In this document: positions 1 to 8,496 of the stretch, piece after piece | Numbering within the stretch: the first letter of the stretch is position 1 | How the letters are laid out: each line of letters begins with the position of its first letter | Source: Methylococcaceae bacterium | GTDB taxonomy: Bacteria > Pseudomonadota > Gammaproteobacteria > Methylococcales > Methylomonadaceae | DNA: 41,608 nucleotides | Direction of reading: 5' to 3' | Assembly (NCBI GenBank): GCA_021647145.1 | Contig: JAKIVF010000013.1 | Coordinates: 1-41,608 of the forward strand | Made by a program: the position numbers and the translations under genes | The notes under the pieces: generated by a model | The model's input: the letters and a program-made list of their open reading frames with translations, nothing else | What the model was told of the DNA's origin: nothing | Database searches by the model: none

Positions 1-778
1 GCCCCTCTGTCTTCATTGCCGGTAACATATTTTGTAAAATACGAAGAAACATGTCTTGGTGGGCTTTAGAGTGCGGGTTTGCGAGCTGTTTCCTTGCAAG
101 TTTATGTTTTAAAGGGAACACTCATGAAAATAATAGTGGTGTTTATGTGTTGGGGGGGCATTTGGGAGCTCAGAGGTTTATATTGATAATACTGTCAATG
201 TAATAGCTCTTCTAAAAAGTCAGGTAGGAGGTGGGAATAGCAATAACCGAAGTCAGGTTTGTGACACTCGCAACATACCTACAGGCTTTAACTATAGACA
301 TGAAGGTAATACCACTTATGTCACCACTAATGGACAATGTCTTGTCTTACCTAAAAATAGCAATGCTTGTAAACCCAAAGCAGAAACGAATAATAGCGGC
401 ACCCCAATTGCAACAGGCATTCATTTATTTAGCGATGTTACTGTTAAAAACCTTAAAATAACCGGCTTTAATACGCCTGGGTTTGACTCTGTCGCAAAAG
501 AATTATCTAACCAAACAATTTGTATTATCCATGCTCCCACCGGTTTTACCAGCCATACTGTTGTTTCTGGTATATGCCTAGATATAACGAACCAATTGGG
601 TGATTTGTCTGCGTTACCTGCTGGAGTATTAACGCCTCCTGTTATCACTAGCTCTGAAACTACCTCGGTTTCAGTAAAAGTAGATGATTGTTTTCATACA
701 GACACTTCATCAATTACTAATTTAGTAACTGATGAAGCCTGGTTAAACCAAAATGGACGCTTTGTAAAAGTTGAATAA
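1..778 (+). pseudogene. 3' part of a frameshifted secreted beta-helix-like protein
   Basis: One reading frame is open from the left edge (codons starting at position 3) to the G7 tract at 152-158. A second frame is open from about 137 to the stop at 776-778. Joining them at the G tract, as if one more G were present, gives a continuous product of about 258 residues reading LGG-AFGSSEVYIDNTVNV across the join. The second part contains a motif like a parallel beta-helix rung (VTVKNLKITGF) and several cysteines, as in exported repeat proteins. The start lies outside the window. I do not recognise the family. It may be a pseudogene, a phase-variable gene or a sequencing error in a homopolymer. 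Upstream of the G tract the second frame has stops at 125, 131 and 134, so the frame change is real in this sequence. Confidence 0.55.
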
Positions 779-848
779 TTTTTTAAGTAGTTTCTGGTAC
801 TAACTCACCTGAGTTCGGTCTAAAGTAAAGTCAATAAAAATATTGTAA

Positions 849-930
849 GTTCGGCTGCCGTCTTTTTTTGCAACTCAACGACTGCTTTTGCTAAAAATGT
901 TGGGTTAACAATAGAGTTGTTAGCCCAACC
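849..930 (+). repeat. Dispersed double-hairpin repeat, copy 1
   Basis: This is an intergenic element of about 80 bases that recurs at 9302-9380 and, inverted, at 20458-20534. Its second hairpin is nearly perfect: arm 899-911 (GTTGGGTTAACAA) pairs with 917-929 around a 5-base loop, with one G-T wobble. Its first hairpin is degraded. It looks like a REP- or MITE-type non-coding element. Confidence 0.6.
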
Positions 931-984
931 ACTCACTCTTTACTTCACTTTAAATCACACCCAACTCTCCCCTTAAAAATAAGT

Positions 985-1001
985 TAAACTATAATAGTTT
1001 A
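985..1001 (+). promoter_or_regulatory. Palindrome overlapping a -10-like TATAAT before ubiK
   Basis: TAAACTAT-A-ATAGTTTA is a perfect palindrome with 8-base arms. It contains TATAAT at 990-995, 47 bases before the ubiK start. No good -35 hexamer is visible upstream, so a promoter with an overlapping operator is only a suggestion. Confidence 0.3.
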
Positions 1002-1041
1002 TATTCACATATTTCTAATAATTTAATTACAACTAATACCC

Positions 1042-1302
1042 ATGTTTGACCAAAAAACAATTGATGATATTGCAAACCGTTTATCCGATGTAATCCCTTC
1101 CGGCTTAACTAATATGAAGGATGATATGGAAAAAAACTTCCATGCTATTTTACAAGGTGCATTAGGAAAATTAGACTTGGTAACACGCGAAGAATTTGAA
1201 GTACAAAAAGCAGTGCTTGCTAAAACACGTTCTAAACTTGAAGCTCTGGAAAAAACCGTTGCAGAGATTGAACAACAAATAACAGAACAAGCAGAACAAT
1301 AG
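1042..1302 (+). CDS. ubiK: Ubiquinone biosynthesis accessory factor UbiK (YqiC/BMFP family)
   Basis: The 86-residue product matches the YqiC/UbiK family in length and layout. An N-terminal amphipathic segment (FDQKTIDDIANRLSDVIPSG) is followed by a helical region and a C-terminal coiled coil (residues about 50-84, rich in E, K, L and Q). In the known family UbiK forms a complex with UbiJ, binds lipid and helps assemble the aerobic ubiquinone pathway at the membrane. The ATG at 1042 is the natural start for the family, although no clear Shine-Dalgarno sequence precedes it. The stop is 18 bases before comM, so the two are probably cotranscribed, an order seen in other gammaproteobacteria. Confidence 0.85.
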   Translation: MFDQKTIDDIANRLSDVIPSGLTNMKDDMEKNFHAILQGALGKLDLVTREEFEVQKAVLAKTRSKLEALEKTVAEIEQQITEQAEQ

Positions 1303-1320
1303 AATATAATCTGATACTGA

Positions 1321-2829
1321 ATGTCATTAGCCATAGTCTTTAGCCGTGGACGATCAGGAATAGATGCCCCCTTAGTTACCGTAGAAGTTCATGTTAGCAA
1401 TGGCCTTCCATCACTAAGTATTGTTGGCTTACCAGAGGCTGCAGTTAAAGAAAGCAAAGACCGGGTTCGTGGGGCTATTTTAAATTCTCATTTTGAATTT
1501 CCTATTCAACGTATTACCATTAACCTTGCTCCGGCTGACTTACCCAAAGAAGGAGGCCGTTTTGATCTCGCTATCGCTTTAGGCATTTTGGCTGCTTCTG
1601 AGCAAATCCCAAAAAACCAGCTTGATCAATATGAATGCGTGGGTGAGTTATCACTTAGTGGTGAATTGCGACCTATTATAGGTTCGTTACCTATTGCCAT
1701 CCATACCCGCGATGCAAAAAGAAAACTGATATTACCCAAAGAGAATAGTACTGAGGCTGCATTGGTTAAAAATGCTGAACTCCTTCCTGCCAATAGCTTA
1801 CTAGAAGTTTGTGCACATCTTGGCGGACAAAAGTCATTGGATACACATATCCTTGTCGAACAAAAAAAAGAAAGCCATAAAGATCTTGATTTTTCTGATG
1901 TACAAGGCCAATTTCATGTAAAAAGAGCATTTGAAATTGCCGCTACCGGAGCACATAATTTACTAATGCTTGGCCCTCCCGGCACAGGAAAATCTATGCT
2001 GGCTTCCAGACTGCCCACCATTATGCCTGAATTAACTGAACAACAGGCGCAAGAAACAGCAGCTATTACCTCTATTAGTGATTTAAAATTAAACGTTGAT
2101 AACTGGCTTAAACCACCGTTCAGAGCACCTCATCATACTGCTTCTGCTGCAGCATTAGTGGGAGGAGGCAGCAACCCAAAACCCGGTGAAATTTCACTGG
2201 CACACAATGGAACTCTTTTTCTTGATGAACTTCCTGAATTTGACCGTAAAGTATTAGAAGTTTTACGCGAACCTTTAGAAACAGGCCATATCACTATCTC
2301 ACGTGCAGCTCGTCAAGCCGATTTCCCTGCTAAATTTCAACTAATTGCCGCCATGAACCCATGTCCTTGTGGTTATTTGGGTGATGCATCAGGACGGTGC
2401 CATTGCACAGTTGAACAAGTCGCAAAATACAGAGCCAAGGTTTCCGGCCCTTTACTTGATCGGATTGATATGCACCTTGAAGTACCACGCGTTAGCCATG
2501 AAGTGCTTCGAAAAGGCTCACCAGAAGGTGAAGAAACCAGCTCTCAAATTAGAACCCGAGTTATTACTGCCCGGAAAATTGCTCTGTCTCGTCAAAGCAA
2601 AGTAAATTCTGAATTGTCTGCTACCGAAGTAAAAATACACTGTGTTTTATCTGAACAAGGCCATAAAATTTTAGAACAGGCAATGGATCAATTCGGTCTC
2701 TCACATCGTGCATATCACCGGATTTTAAAATTATCCAGAACCATTGCCGACCTAGCTAACTCTGGACCAATAGAAATTGCTCATTTAAGTGAAGCAATAG
2801 GTTACAGAAAGTTAGACAGAACTATTTAA
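1321..2829 (+). CDS. comM: YifB/ComM family AAA+ ATPase (Mg-chelatase-like)
   Basis: The 502-residue product has full family length. It begins with the typical MSLAIVFSRG and a Lon-protease-like N-terminal domain. The AAA+ module carries a Walker A motif (GPPGTGKS, residues 218-225) and a Walker B region (TLFLDELPEF, near residue 300). Four cysteines (CPCGYLGD..GRCHC) follow the ATPase core, as expected. ComM is a hexameric branch-migration helicase that helps integrate divergent DNA during natural transformation; its presence is compatible with competence but does not prove it. It lies just downstream of ubiK and probably shares its transcript. No damage is visible. Confidence 0.92.
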   Translation: MSLAIVFSRGRSGIDAPLVTVEVHVSNGLPSLSIVGLPEAAVKESKDRVRGAILNSHFEFPIQRITINLAPADLPKEGGRFDLAIALGILAASEQIPKNQLDQYECVGELSLSGELRPIIGSLPIAIHTRDAKRKLILPKENSTEAALVKNAELLPANSLLEVCAHLGGQKSLDTHILVEQKKESHKDLDFSDVQGQFHVKRAFEIAATGAHNLLMLGPPGTGKSMLASRLPTIMPELTEQQAQETAAITSISDLKLNVDNWLKPPFRAPHHTASAAALVGGGSNPKPGEISLAHNGTLFLDELPEFDRKVLEVLREPLETGHITISRAARQADFPAKFQLIAAMNPCPCGYLGDASGRCHCTVEQVAKYRAKVSGPLLDRIDMHLEVPRVSHEVLRKGSPEGEETSSQIRTRVITARKIALSRQSKVNSELSATEVKIHCVLSEQGHKILEQAMDQFGLSHRAYHRILKLSRTIADLANSGPIEIAHLSEAIGYRKLDRTI

Positions 2830-2981
2830 ATGTCAAAGTTATAACCAACCTGACTGCGTTTTTATATTATTGAAAGCTATACTATATCCAATGCCTAGCT
2901 AGTAATCTAGTATTTGACCTTTAACTCTCCCTTATGCTACTGTAATTCAAAACCTCAACTAAATATTGAATTTAGAAAAGC

Positions 2982-3323
2982 ATGCCAATATGTCATCCAA
3001 TCTCAATGTTAAGACTTGATGCTAAAAGCCTTCAAGGTATTAAAAGAATTAAACAACTTGAATCTATTATAGGCTCGATTTCTACTGTATTAACTGGAGG
3101 AAAGATTATGTAGATGTTATTTAAACAGTCTAAAGGAGAAATAGCTTACAATCTATCATCACAAGATTGGCAGGATTTCTTTTCAATAATATCTGGGATA
3201 TCAAATGAAGGTAAAAATAGAATAATCCAGGAGGCCGAATTTCAACAATTGGCTCATCAAGATTATAAACAGTCTCAATTCTGGAGAGCTGTTGCAGAGG
3301 GATGTATGGTAAGAATAAAATGA
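2982..3323 (+). pseudogene. Orphan small gene with an in-frame TAG (start-stop-start ATG TAG ATG)
   Basis: A frame opens at ATG 2982 and runs 43 codons to TAG at 3111-3113. The same frame restarts at ATG 3114 and runs 69 more codons to 3323. A strong GGAGG sits 7 bases before ATG 3108, which is followed at once by the TAG, so ribosomes placed there would stop after one residue and might restart at 3114. The downstream part (MLFKQSKGEIAYNLSSQDWQ) looks protein-like. Its stop overlaps the next start by 4 bases (ATGA at 3320), which suggests a coupled pair. I do not recognise a family. The alternatives are a nonsense mutation, or a real 69-residue gene starting at 3114 with the 2982 segment being chance. 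Confidence 0.4.
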
Positions 3324-3852
3324 TTCGATTTTTCGTGTTTGTTTTCATGCTTTCATCTCAACATTGTTATGCAGAATCATCAGAATTTGAACAGAAGATT
3401 TTGAAACAAGCAACTAACGAAATGGAAGTTGTGACAAAAACGTTTAGAGGAACTTTGGATAAATGTAATAGAATAGCTCATAACAAAAGATTTGATTTAT
3501 CAAAATTTAAGGATATTTTATTTGATGATTTACGATTTTCTTTACTTTACTTTACTTAAGCAGGAAAGCTGAAGATAACTGTTCACTAAAAGAATGGAAA
3601 AATTATGCGTTTGCATTAATTAAATTAAAAAGAGTTTATGAACAGTATGAAAAAACTCCTCCCGACCAAGTATCTAATTTAGTTACTATACATTTTAATG
3701 CACGACAAGATATGGAGCTTGAATCAAAATATAAAAATATCCCTTCAAAATATAGAACTATTTTAGATAATATAGAAGAACTGAAAACACCTTTTAGAGT
3801 TACAAAATTGGTTGAACAAATAGAAAAAATGTATTATCCAAAACACAAATAG
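3320..3852 (+). pseudogene. Exported orphan protein, frameshifted at a pentanucleotide repeat
   Basis: From ATG 3320 the product starts with a clear signal peptide (MIRFFVFVFMLSSQHCYA, cleavage likely before ESSEF). The frame ends at 3557-3559. A second frame then continues without stops to TAG at 3850-3852 with sensible protein (SRKAEDNCSLKEWKNYAFAL). The break lies in three tandem copies of a 5-base unit (TTTAC, about 3541-3555). Removing one unit restores a single frame of about 175 residues reading LRFSLLY-LSRKAED. The gene may be slipped out of frame, truly dead, or phase-variable. The product looks periplasmic and alpha-helical; I do not recognise its function. Start 3320 is chosen over 3302 because it begins the signal peptide and overlaps the preceding stop. 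Confidence 0.55.
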
Positions 3853-3904
3853 GCTTTATATTTTTAATCATAAACCTCATACTACAGGCTAAAATGTCCT
3901 AGAA

Positions 3905-3923
3905 CAGATCAATACTTGATCTG
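3905..3923 (+). terminator. Short perfect hairpin downstream of the orphan pair
   Basis: CAGATCAA-TAC-TTGATCTG forms an 8-base perfect stem with a 3-base loop, 52 bases after the orphan stop. No U-run follows, so it is a weak terminator or an operator-like palindrome. Confidence 0.3.
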
Positions 3924-3949
3924 ACCATTTCCCAAAATAAACAAGCTAA

Positions 3950-3990
3950 AAAAATGTTGAAATCTCAATTTATAATTAATCAACATTTTT
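3950..3990 (+). terminator. Inverted repeat with a terminal T-run, terminator candidate
   Basis: AAAAATGTTGA (3950-3960) is perfectly complementary to TCAACATTTTT (3980-3990) with a 19-base AT-rich loop. The A-rich and T-rich flanks could allow termination on either strand. It separates the damaged orphan pair from rep. Confidence 0.4.
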
Positions 3991-4107
3991 CGGCATCACA
4001 CTCCTGCAATTACACTAGCACTAGTATGTAGCACTCACAATCTAAGCTAGGTAAAATATCCCTTGCTGATATTGCAACTGATACAAAAGACAAAACAATC
4101 AGTTTAA

Positions 4108-6111
4108 ATGGCAAAGTTAAACCCCCAACAGCAAGAAGCTGTTAAAACAATTGATCGCCCCCTATTGGTTTTAGCTGGTGCAGGCAGTGGTAAAACCCGG
4201 GTTATCACTGAAAAAATTGCTTATCTGGTTCAACAAGGCACACCCGCACGCCATATTGCTGCTCTCACTTTTACTAATAAAGCTGCCAGAGAAATGAAAT
4301 CAAGAGTCAGTAAATTACTTGATAACAAACAAAGTAAAGGTCTACGAGTCTCTACTTTTCACTCTCTGGGACTAGATATACTAAGAAAAGAAGCTAAAAC
4401 TCTGGGTTATAAATCAGGCCTTACCTTATTTGATGATCAGGATAAACTTACCTTATTACGTAATTTAATTGCCCATGGCTCAACCGATTGCGATGTTGAT
4501 GATGTTGAAAGCTATAATAGGCAAATAGGCACGTGGAAAAATGCGTTTATTACACCAGAACATGCTATTAATCAGGCGACAGCAGAAGACCAAGCCATTG
4601 CCCTTCTTTATTCTGATTTTAACCGTAATTTAAAAGCTTATAATGCAGCTGATTTTGATGATTTAATTTTATTACCGGTTTTATTGTTTAAAGAATACCC
4701 CAGTATTTTAGAAAAGTGGCAAAATAAAATCCGCTATTTATTGGTGGATGAGTATCAAGACACTAATATTACCCAATACCAATTGGTTCGGTTATTAGCC
4801 GGAAATTTAGGGCGATTTACTGTGGTTGGTGATGATGACCAGTCAATCTATGCTTGGCGTGGTGCCCAGCCTGAGAACTTATCTCAACTGGAAAAAGATT
4901 ATTCTCGGCTCAGTGTTATTAAGCTAGAGCAAAACTACCGTTCTGCAGGGCGAATACTAAAAGTTGCTAATCATCTTATTGCAAATAATCCCCACGCTTT
5001 TGAAAAAAAACTTTGGAGTAATCTTGGCTTTGGTGATCCATTAAAAGTCATTAGCCATAAAAATGATCAAGCAGAAGCAACTCAAATAGTTTCAGAAATT
5101 GTCCACCATAAATTTAAGCATGGTGGAGATTTTTCCGACTACTCTATTTTATATCGAGGTAATCACCAGTCTCGTTTGTTTGAGCGAGTATTAAGGGAGA
5201 ACAATGTCCCTTATTTTATTAGTGGAAACACCTCTTTTTTTGCATATTCAGAAATCAAGGACATCCTCGCGTACCTCCGTTTATTTGTTAATCAAGATGA
5301 TGATGCGGCCTTTTTACGCATTATTAACACGCCTAGACGTGAAATTGGCCCAACGACCTTAGAAAAATTGGGCGCATATGCTAATAAGCGTCAGATTAGT
5401 TTATTTTCAGCCTGTTTTGAATTAGGTTTAACGCAGTCTTTAGCTGAAAAATCAGTTCTTAGATTGAAAAAGTTTACCGAATGGATTGTTGATACTGCTG
5501 ATAAAATAGAACGTGGTGATACCTTTGCGGTGATAGATCAGTTTATCAATCAAATCAATTATGAATCCTGGTTACGTGAAAATAGTAAAACTGACTCCGC
5601 AGCTGAAAGAAAAATCAAAAATGTTTATGATTTAATTGAGTGGTTAAAAAACATCGCAGATAAAGAACCAGAGGATGAAAAGACCTTAGCTGAAATTATT
5701 TCTAAAATATTGCTAATGGATATTATGGAAAGAAACCAGGATGATGAAGCAGGAGACCAAGTCAGCTTAATGACGCTACATGCATCAAAAGGCTTGGAGT
5801 TCCCTCATGTTTTTCTGATTGGCATGGAAGAAAATATTTTACCTCATCAAAACAGCATAGAAAATGATAATATTGAGGAAGAAAGACGCCTCGCTTATGT
5901 AGGAATTACTCGGTCACAACAAAGTTGTACCTTTAGTTATTGTACCCATAGAAAAAAATATGGGGACGTAACAGAATGCGAGCCTAGCCGGTTTTTAAAT
6001 GAATTACCAGAAGAAGATCTGGAATGGTCGAATAAAAAACAACTTGATCCAGAAGAAATAAAAAAACGTGGTAAGGCTAACCTGGCTGGTTTAAGAAGTA
6101 TGCTATCTTAG
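4108..6111 (+). CDS. rep: ATP-dependent DNA helicase Rep
   Basis: The 667-residue superfamily 1 helicase matches E. coli Rep from its first residues (LNPQQQEAV). Visible motifs are Q-motif LNPQQQ, motif I AGAGSGKT (residues 23-30), motif Ia TFTNKAA, motif II VDEYQDT (near residue 214), motif III GDDDQSIYAWRGA, motif IV EQNYRS, and motif VI VGITRSQ near the C-terminus. Length and the early ARHIAALTFTNKAA segment favour Rep over UvrD or PcrA. Rep is a 3'-5' translocase that removes protein blocks ahead of replication forks. The gene is intact. The stop is 22 bases before nth, so the two may form an operon. Confidence 0.92.
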   Translation: MAKLNPQQQEAVKTIDRPLLVLAGAGSGKTRVITEKIAYLVQQGTPARHIAALTFTNKAAREMKSRVSKLLDNKQSKGLRVSTFHSLGLDILRKEAKTLGYKSGLTLFDDQDKLTLLRNLIAHGSTDCDVDDVESYNRQIGTWKNAFITPEHAINQATAEDQAIALLYSDFNRNLKAYNAADFDDLILLPVLLFKEYPSILEKWQNKIRYLLVDEYQDTNITQYQLVRLLAGNLGRFTVVGDDDQSIYAWRGAQPENLSQLEKDYSRLSVIKLEQNYRSAGRILKVANHLIANNPHAFEKKLWSNLGFGDPLKVISHKNDQAEATQIVSEIVHHKFKHGGDFSDYSILYRGNHQSRLFERVLRENNVPYFISGNTSFFAYSEIKDILAYLRLFVNQDDDAAFLRIINTPRREIGPTTLEKLGAYANKRQISLFSACFELGLTQSLAEKSVLRLKKFTEWIVDTADKIERGDTFAVIDQFINQINYESWLRENSKTDSAAERKIKNVYDLIEWLKNIADKEPEDEKTLAEIISKILLMDIMERNQDDEAGDQVSLMTLHASKGLEFPHVFLIGMEENILPHQNSIENDNIEEERRLAYVGITRSQQSCTFSYCTHRKKYGDVTECEPSRFLNELPEEDLEWSNKKQLDPEEIKKRGKANLAGLRSMLS

Positions 6112-6133
6112 GTTCTCATTCTATTATCAGACA

Positions 6134-6769
6134 ATGAATAAAGAAAAACGCCTAGCCATTTTTGATTGTTTAGCAGAAGCCATTCCAGAACCGGCTACTG
6201 AACTCAACTACTCTACGCCATTTGAACTCCTGATTGCGGTAGTCCTTTCTGCTCAAGCAACTGACAAAGGAGTCAACAAAGCAACACTCAAACTTTTTCC
6301 GGTTGCAAATACACCCCAAGCTATTTTAGACCTAGGCTTAGATGGATTAAAAGATTTTATTAAAACTATTGGTTTATTTAACACCAAAGGGGCAAATATT
6401 ATAAAACTTTGCCAAAGGTTATTAGATCAGCATGATGGTGAAGTTCCTCAAACAAGGGATGAACTTGAAGCTCTCGCTGGTGTGGGTAGAAAAACAGCTA
6501 ATGTCATTTTAAATACCGCTTTTGGACATCCAACAATTGCAGTTGATACTCATATTTTTAGAGTGTCAAACAGAACAGGGTTAGCGAAAGGAAAAAATGT
6601 ACTGATTGTTGAAAATAACCTAGAAAAATGGGTACCGAAAAAACATAAAATTGATGCACATCATTTATTAATTTTGCATGGTCGTTATACTTGTATTGCT
6701 CGAAAACCGAGATGTCAAAGTTGTGTGATAGAAAATTTATGTGAATTTAAAGATAAAACCGAGAGCTAA
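6134..6769 (+). CDS. nth: Endonuclease III, base-excision DNA glycosylase/AP lyase
   Basis: The 211-residue protein is the size of E. coli Nth and keeps its numbering. The helix-hairpin-helix GVGRKT carries the catalytic lysine at residue 120, and VDTHIFR carries the catalytic aspartate at residue 138. The C-terminal iron-sulfur loop starts at Cys187 with C-X6-C-X2-C-X5-C spacing (CIARKPRCQSCVIENLC), as needed for the [4Fe-4S] cluster. It removes oxidised pyrimidines and cleaves the abasic site. It follows rep by 22 bases. All key residues are present. Confidence 0.95.
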   Translation: MNKEKRLAIFDCLAEAIPEPATELNYSTPFELLIAVVLSAQATDKGVNKATLKLFPVANTPQAILDLGLDGLKDFIKTIGLFNTKGANIIKLCQRLLDQHDGEVPQTRDELEALAGVGRKTANVILNTAFGHPTIAVDTHIFRVSNRTGLAKGKNVLIVENNLEKWVPKKHKIDAHHLLILHGRYTCIARKPRCQSCVIENLCEFKDKTES

Positions 6770-6801
6770 ACCCTAGTTTTTCTATAGATGGAACTCGGTT
6801 T
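6756..6801 (+). terminator. Hairpin at the nth stop, weak terminator candidate
   Basis: AAACCGAG (6756-6763) is perfectly complementary to CTCGGTTT (6794-6801), but the loop is 30 bases and only a short T-rich stretch follows. It spans the nth stop codon. It could end the rep-nth transcript before the MNIO operon. Confidence 0.3.
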
Positions 6802-6921
6802 ATTCTGTATAGTCTTAGATTGAATCACCCCAAATTTTAAATTGTTTTTAATTCAATATGCTAATGGACTCGATATAAAACATCTGTTTTAAAAATAAAT
6901 CATACTTTTAAGAGAGGAATT

Positions 6922-7572
6922 ATGAAAAATAAAATAATAAAAACACCTTTGGCAGCAGCGATGAGTACTGTTGTAGTTTCTGCTTTTTCAACTAATGTTG
7001 CCGTTGCGGATACTAACCCGTTTGCTGTATCTGAATTACCTGAAGGTTATATGCAACTCGCAGAAGGTTATACAGTTGTTCCTTGGGAAGGAGAAACCGG
7101 AAAAGCTAACGAAGCATCTTGTGGCGAAGGTAAGTGTGGTAATGCCGTAGATAAAAAAAGGATGAAAGACTCTGGTGGCTCTTGTGGGGCGAAACATAAG
7201 AAATCAGAAAAAGCTACAGAAGCAAAATGTGGTGAAGGTAAATGTGGCGACATGATGGATGGCAAGAAAATGAAAAAAGGCCTGGAAAAATCATGTGGCT
7301 CGATGATGAAAGGCAATGAAGGTTCTTGTGGTGTTATAGATAAGCCTGCAGAAAGCAAAAACAGCGAAATGTCTTGTGGCTCTAAAATGGATAAACAAAA
7401 GGGAATGAAAGACGGTGAAATGTCTTGTGGCGCTATGATGGAAAAAATGAAGGAAAAGAAAGGCGGTGAGATGTCTTGTGGTGCTATGATGGAAAAAATG
7501 AAGAAAATGAAAGGAAAGATGGGTGATATGGATAAGAAAGACGGTGAAATGTCTTGTGGCTCTAATATGTAA
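6922..7572 (+). CDS. Cys-Gly-rich MNIO RiPP precursor (HvfA/bufferin type)
   Basis: The 216-residue product has an N-terminal signal peptide (residues 1-29, ending near VAVAD), a short linker (SELPEGYMQLAEGYTVV), then a Lys/Met/Gly-rich tail. All 11 cysteines lie in the tail and each is followed by glycine. Two blocks read SCGEGKCG and KCGEGKCG, containing the EGKCG motif that DUF692 enzymes of the HvfB/bufferin group modify to make copper-binding thiooxazole- or oxazolone-type sites. Seven further isolated SCG motifs occur, four of them as EMSCG repeats with Met nearby (for example EMSCGAMMEKMK, twice). The DUF692 and DUF2063 genes follow directly, which fixes the family. The Shine-Dalgarno AGAGAGG precedes ATG 6922. 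A copper role is known for relatives and inferred here. Confidence 0.85.
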   Translation: MKNKIIKTPLAAAMSTVVVSAFSTNVAVADTNPFAVSELPEGYMQLAEGYTVVPWEGETGKANEASCGEGKCGNAVDKKRMKDSGGSCGAKHKKSEKATEAKCGEGKCGDMMDGKKMKKGLEKSCGSMMKGNEGSCGVIDKPAESKNSEMSCGSKMDKQKGMKDGEMSCGAMMEKMKEKKGGEMSCGAMMEKMKKMKGKMGDMDKKDGEMSCGSNM

Positions 7573-7586
7573 TTTTAGTTTACATT

Positions 7587-7619
7587 GCCGGGTTATTCAT
7601 ATCCAACAACTCGGCTTTT
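7587..7619 (+). terminator. Hairpin between precursor and modifying-enzyme genes, leaky terminator candidate
   Basis: GCCGGGTT (7587-7594) pairs with AACTCGGC (7608-7615) with one wobble, followed by TTTTA. It lies between the precursor stop and the DUF692 start. A partial terminator here would let the precursor be made in excess over its enzymes, as is common in RiPP operons. The attenuation role is inferred. Confidence 0.55.
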
Positions 7620-7642
7620 AATCATAATCTGAGGTTTTTTCA

Positions 7643-8494
7643 ATGAGTAATTTAACAAACTTAGTCCACCAAACAGGTCTTGGTTTACGTCGCTCTTTTT
7701 TGACTGAAATTGTTGATACACCTCCAGAAAATGTCAATTTCTATGAAGTTGCTCCTGAAAACTGGATTACCATTGGTGGAAAGTTAGGTAAACAATTTAG
7801 AGCCCTGACTGAACGTTTTGACTTTGTTTGCCATGGCCTCTCATTATCTATTGGCAGTACAGATCCTCTTGATGAAAAGTTTGTTCATGATGTTAAAGAT
7901 TTTATGCATCAACATAAAATTAAATTTTATAGTGAGCACCTGAGTTACTGTAGCCATCAAGGCCATTTATATGACTTGATGCCAATTCCATTTACATCAG
8001 AAGCAGTTACCCATGTAGCAAAAAGAATCCAACGAGTTCAGGATATTTTAGAACAAAAAATAGCCATTGAAAATGTTTCCTATTATGCTGCACCAGGCCA
8101 AGAAATGGATGAAATCAACTTTTTTAATGCCGTCATTGAAGAGGCTGATTGTGAAGTTTTAATCGATGTAAATAATATCTATGTTAACAGTATTAACCAC
8201 GGCTATGATGCAGAAAATTTTTTACACTCCATTCCTTCGGATCGGATCGCTTATGCTCATATTGCAGGACACTATGTAGAGGCTGATGATTTTTTGATTG
8301 ATACCCACGGTGCAGACGTGATTGATCCCGTGTGGAAATTATTGGCTAAGGCCTATGAATTATATGGTGTATTCCCGACTTTGCTTGAACGTGATTTTAA
8401 TATTCCATCACTAGATATCTTATTAAAAGAAGTGGATACTATTCGGGCTATTCAAAATGCCTGGGACACACAGCATGATCAAAAAATAGCATAA
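7643..8494 (+). CDS. bufB: DUF692 multinuclear non-heme iron oxidase (MNIO), HvfB/BufB type
   Basis: The 283-residue protein fits the DUF692 TIM-barrel family. It shows the expected landmarks in order: GLGLRRSF near the N-terminus, YEVAPENW, HGLSLSIGS, SEHLSYC, MPIPFTSEAV, IENVSYY, IDVNNIYVN, AHIAGHY, DTHGADV and LLERDFNIP. The His, Glu, Asp and Asn residues in these blocks form the multi-iron site of known members. The enzyme oxidatively modifies cysteines of the precursor encoded just upstream. It is preceded by GAGG (CTGAGGTTTTTTCA) and followed 2 bases after its stop by the DUF2063 gene. The reaction type is known for the family; the exact product on this precursor is not predictable from sequence. 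Confidence 0.92.
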   Translation: MSNLTNLVHQTGLGLRRSFLTEIVDTPPENVNFYEVAPENWITIGGKLGKQFRALTERFDFVCHGLSLSIGSTDPLDEKFVHDVKDFMHQHKIKFYSEHLSYCSHQGHLYDLMPIPFTSEAVTHVAKRIQRVQDILEQKIAIENVSYYAAPGQEMDEINFFNAVIEEADCEVLIDVNNIYVNSINHGYDAENFLHSIPSDRIAYAHIAGHYVEADDFLIDTHGADVIDPVWKLLAKAYELYGVFPTLLERDFNIPSLDILLKEVDTIRAIQNAWDTQHDQKIA

Positions 8495-8496
8495 TA

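Noticed and set aside
231..461. A 76-codon frame starting at 231 as a gene of its own
   Set aside because: A different frame through the same bases runs uninterrupted to 778 and has beta-helix-like sequence; the 231 frame is its shadow.
1023..1334. A 103-codon minus-strand frame over ubiK
   Set aside because: It is fully antisense to a well-recognised gene and has no family resemblance.
2830..4107. A mobile element between comM and rep
   Set aside because: The region holds two damaged small genes and hairpins but no transposase or integrase fragment and no paired terminal repeats or target duplications that I can see.
7068..7358. A 96-codon open frame on the minus strand inside the RiPP precursor gene
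   Set aside because: It is antisense to a repetitive low-complexity gene; its Pro/Ser/His-rich product is the expected mirror of Gly/Lys/Cys codons.
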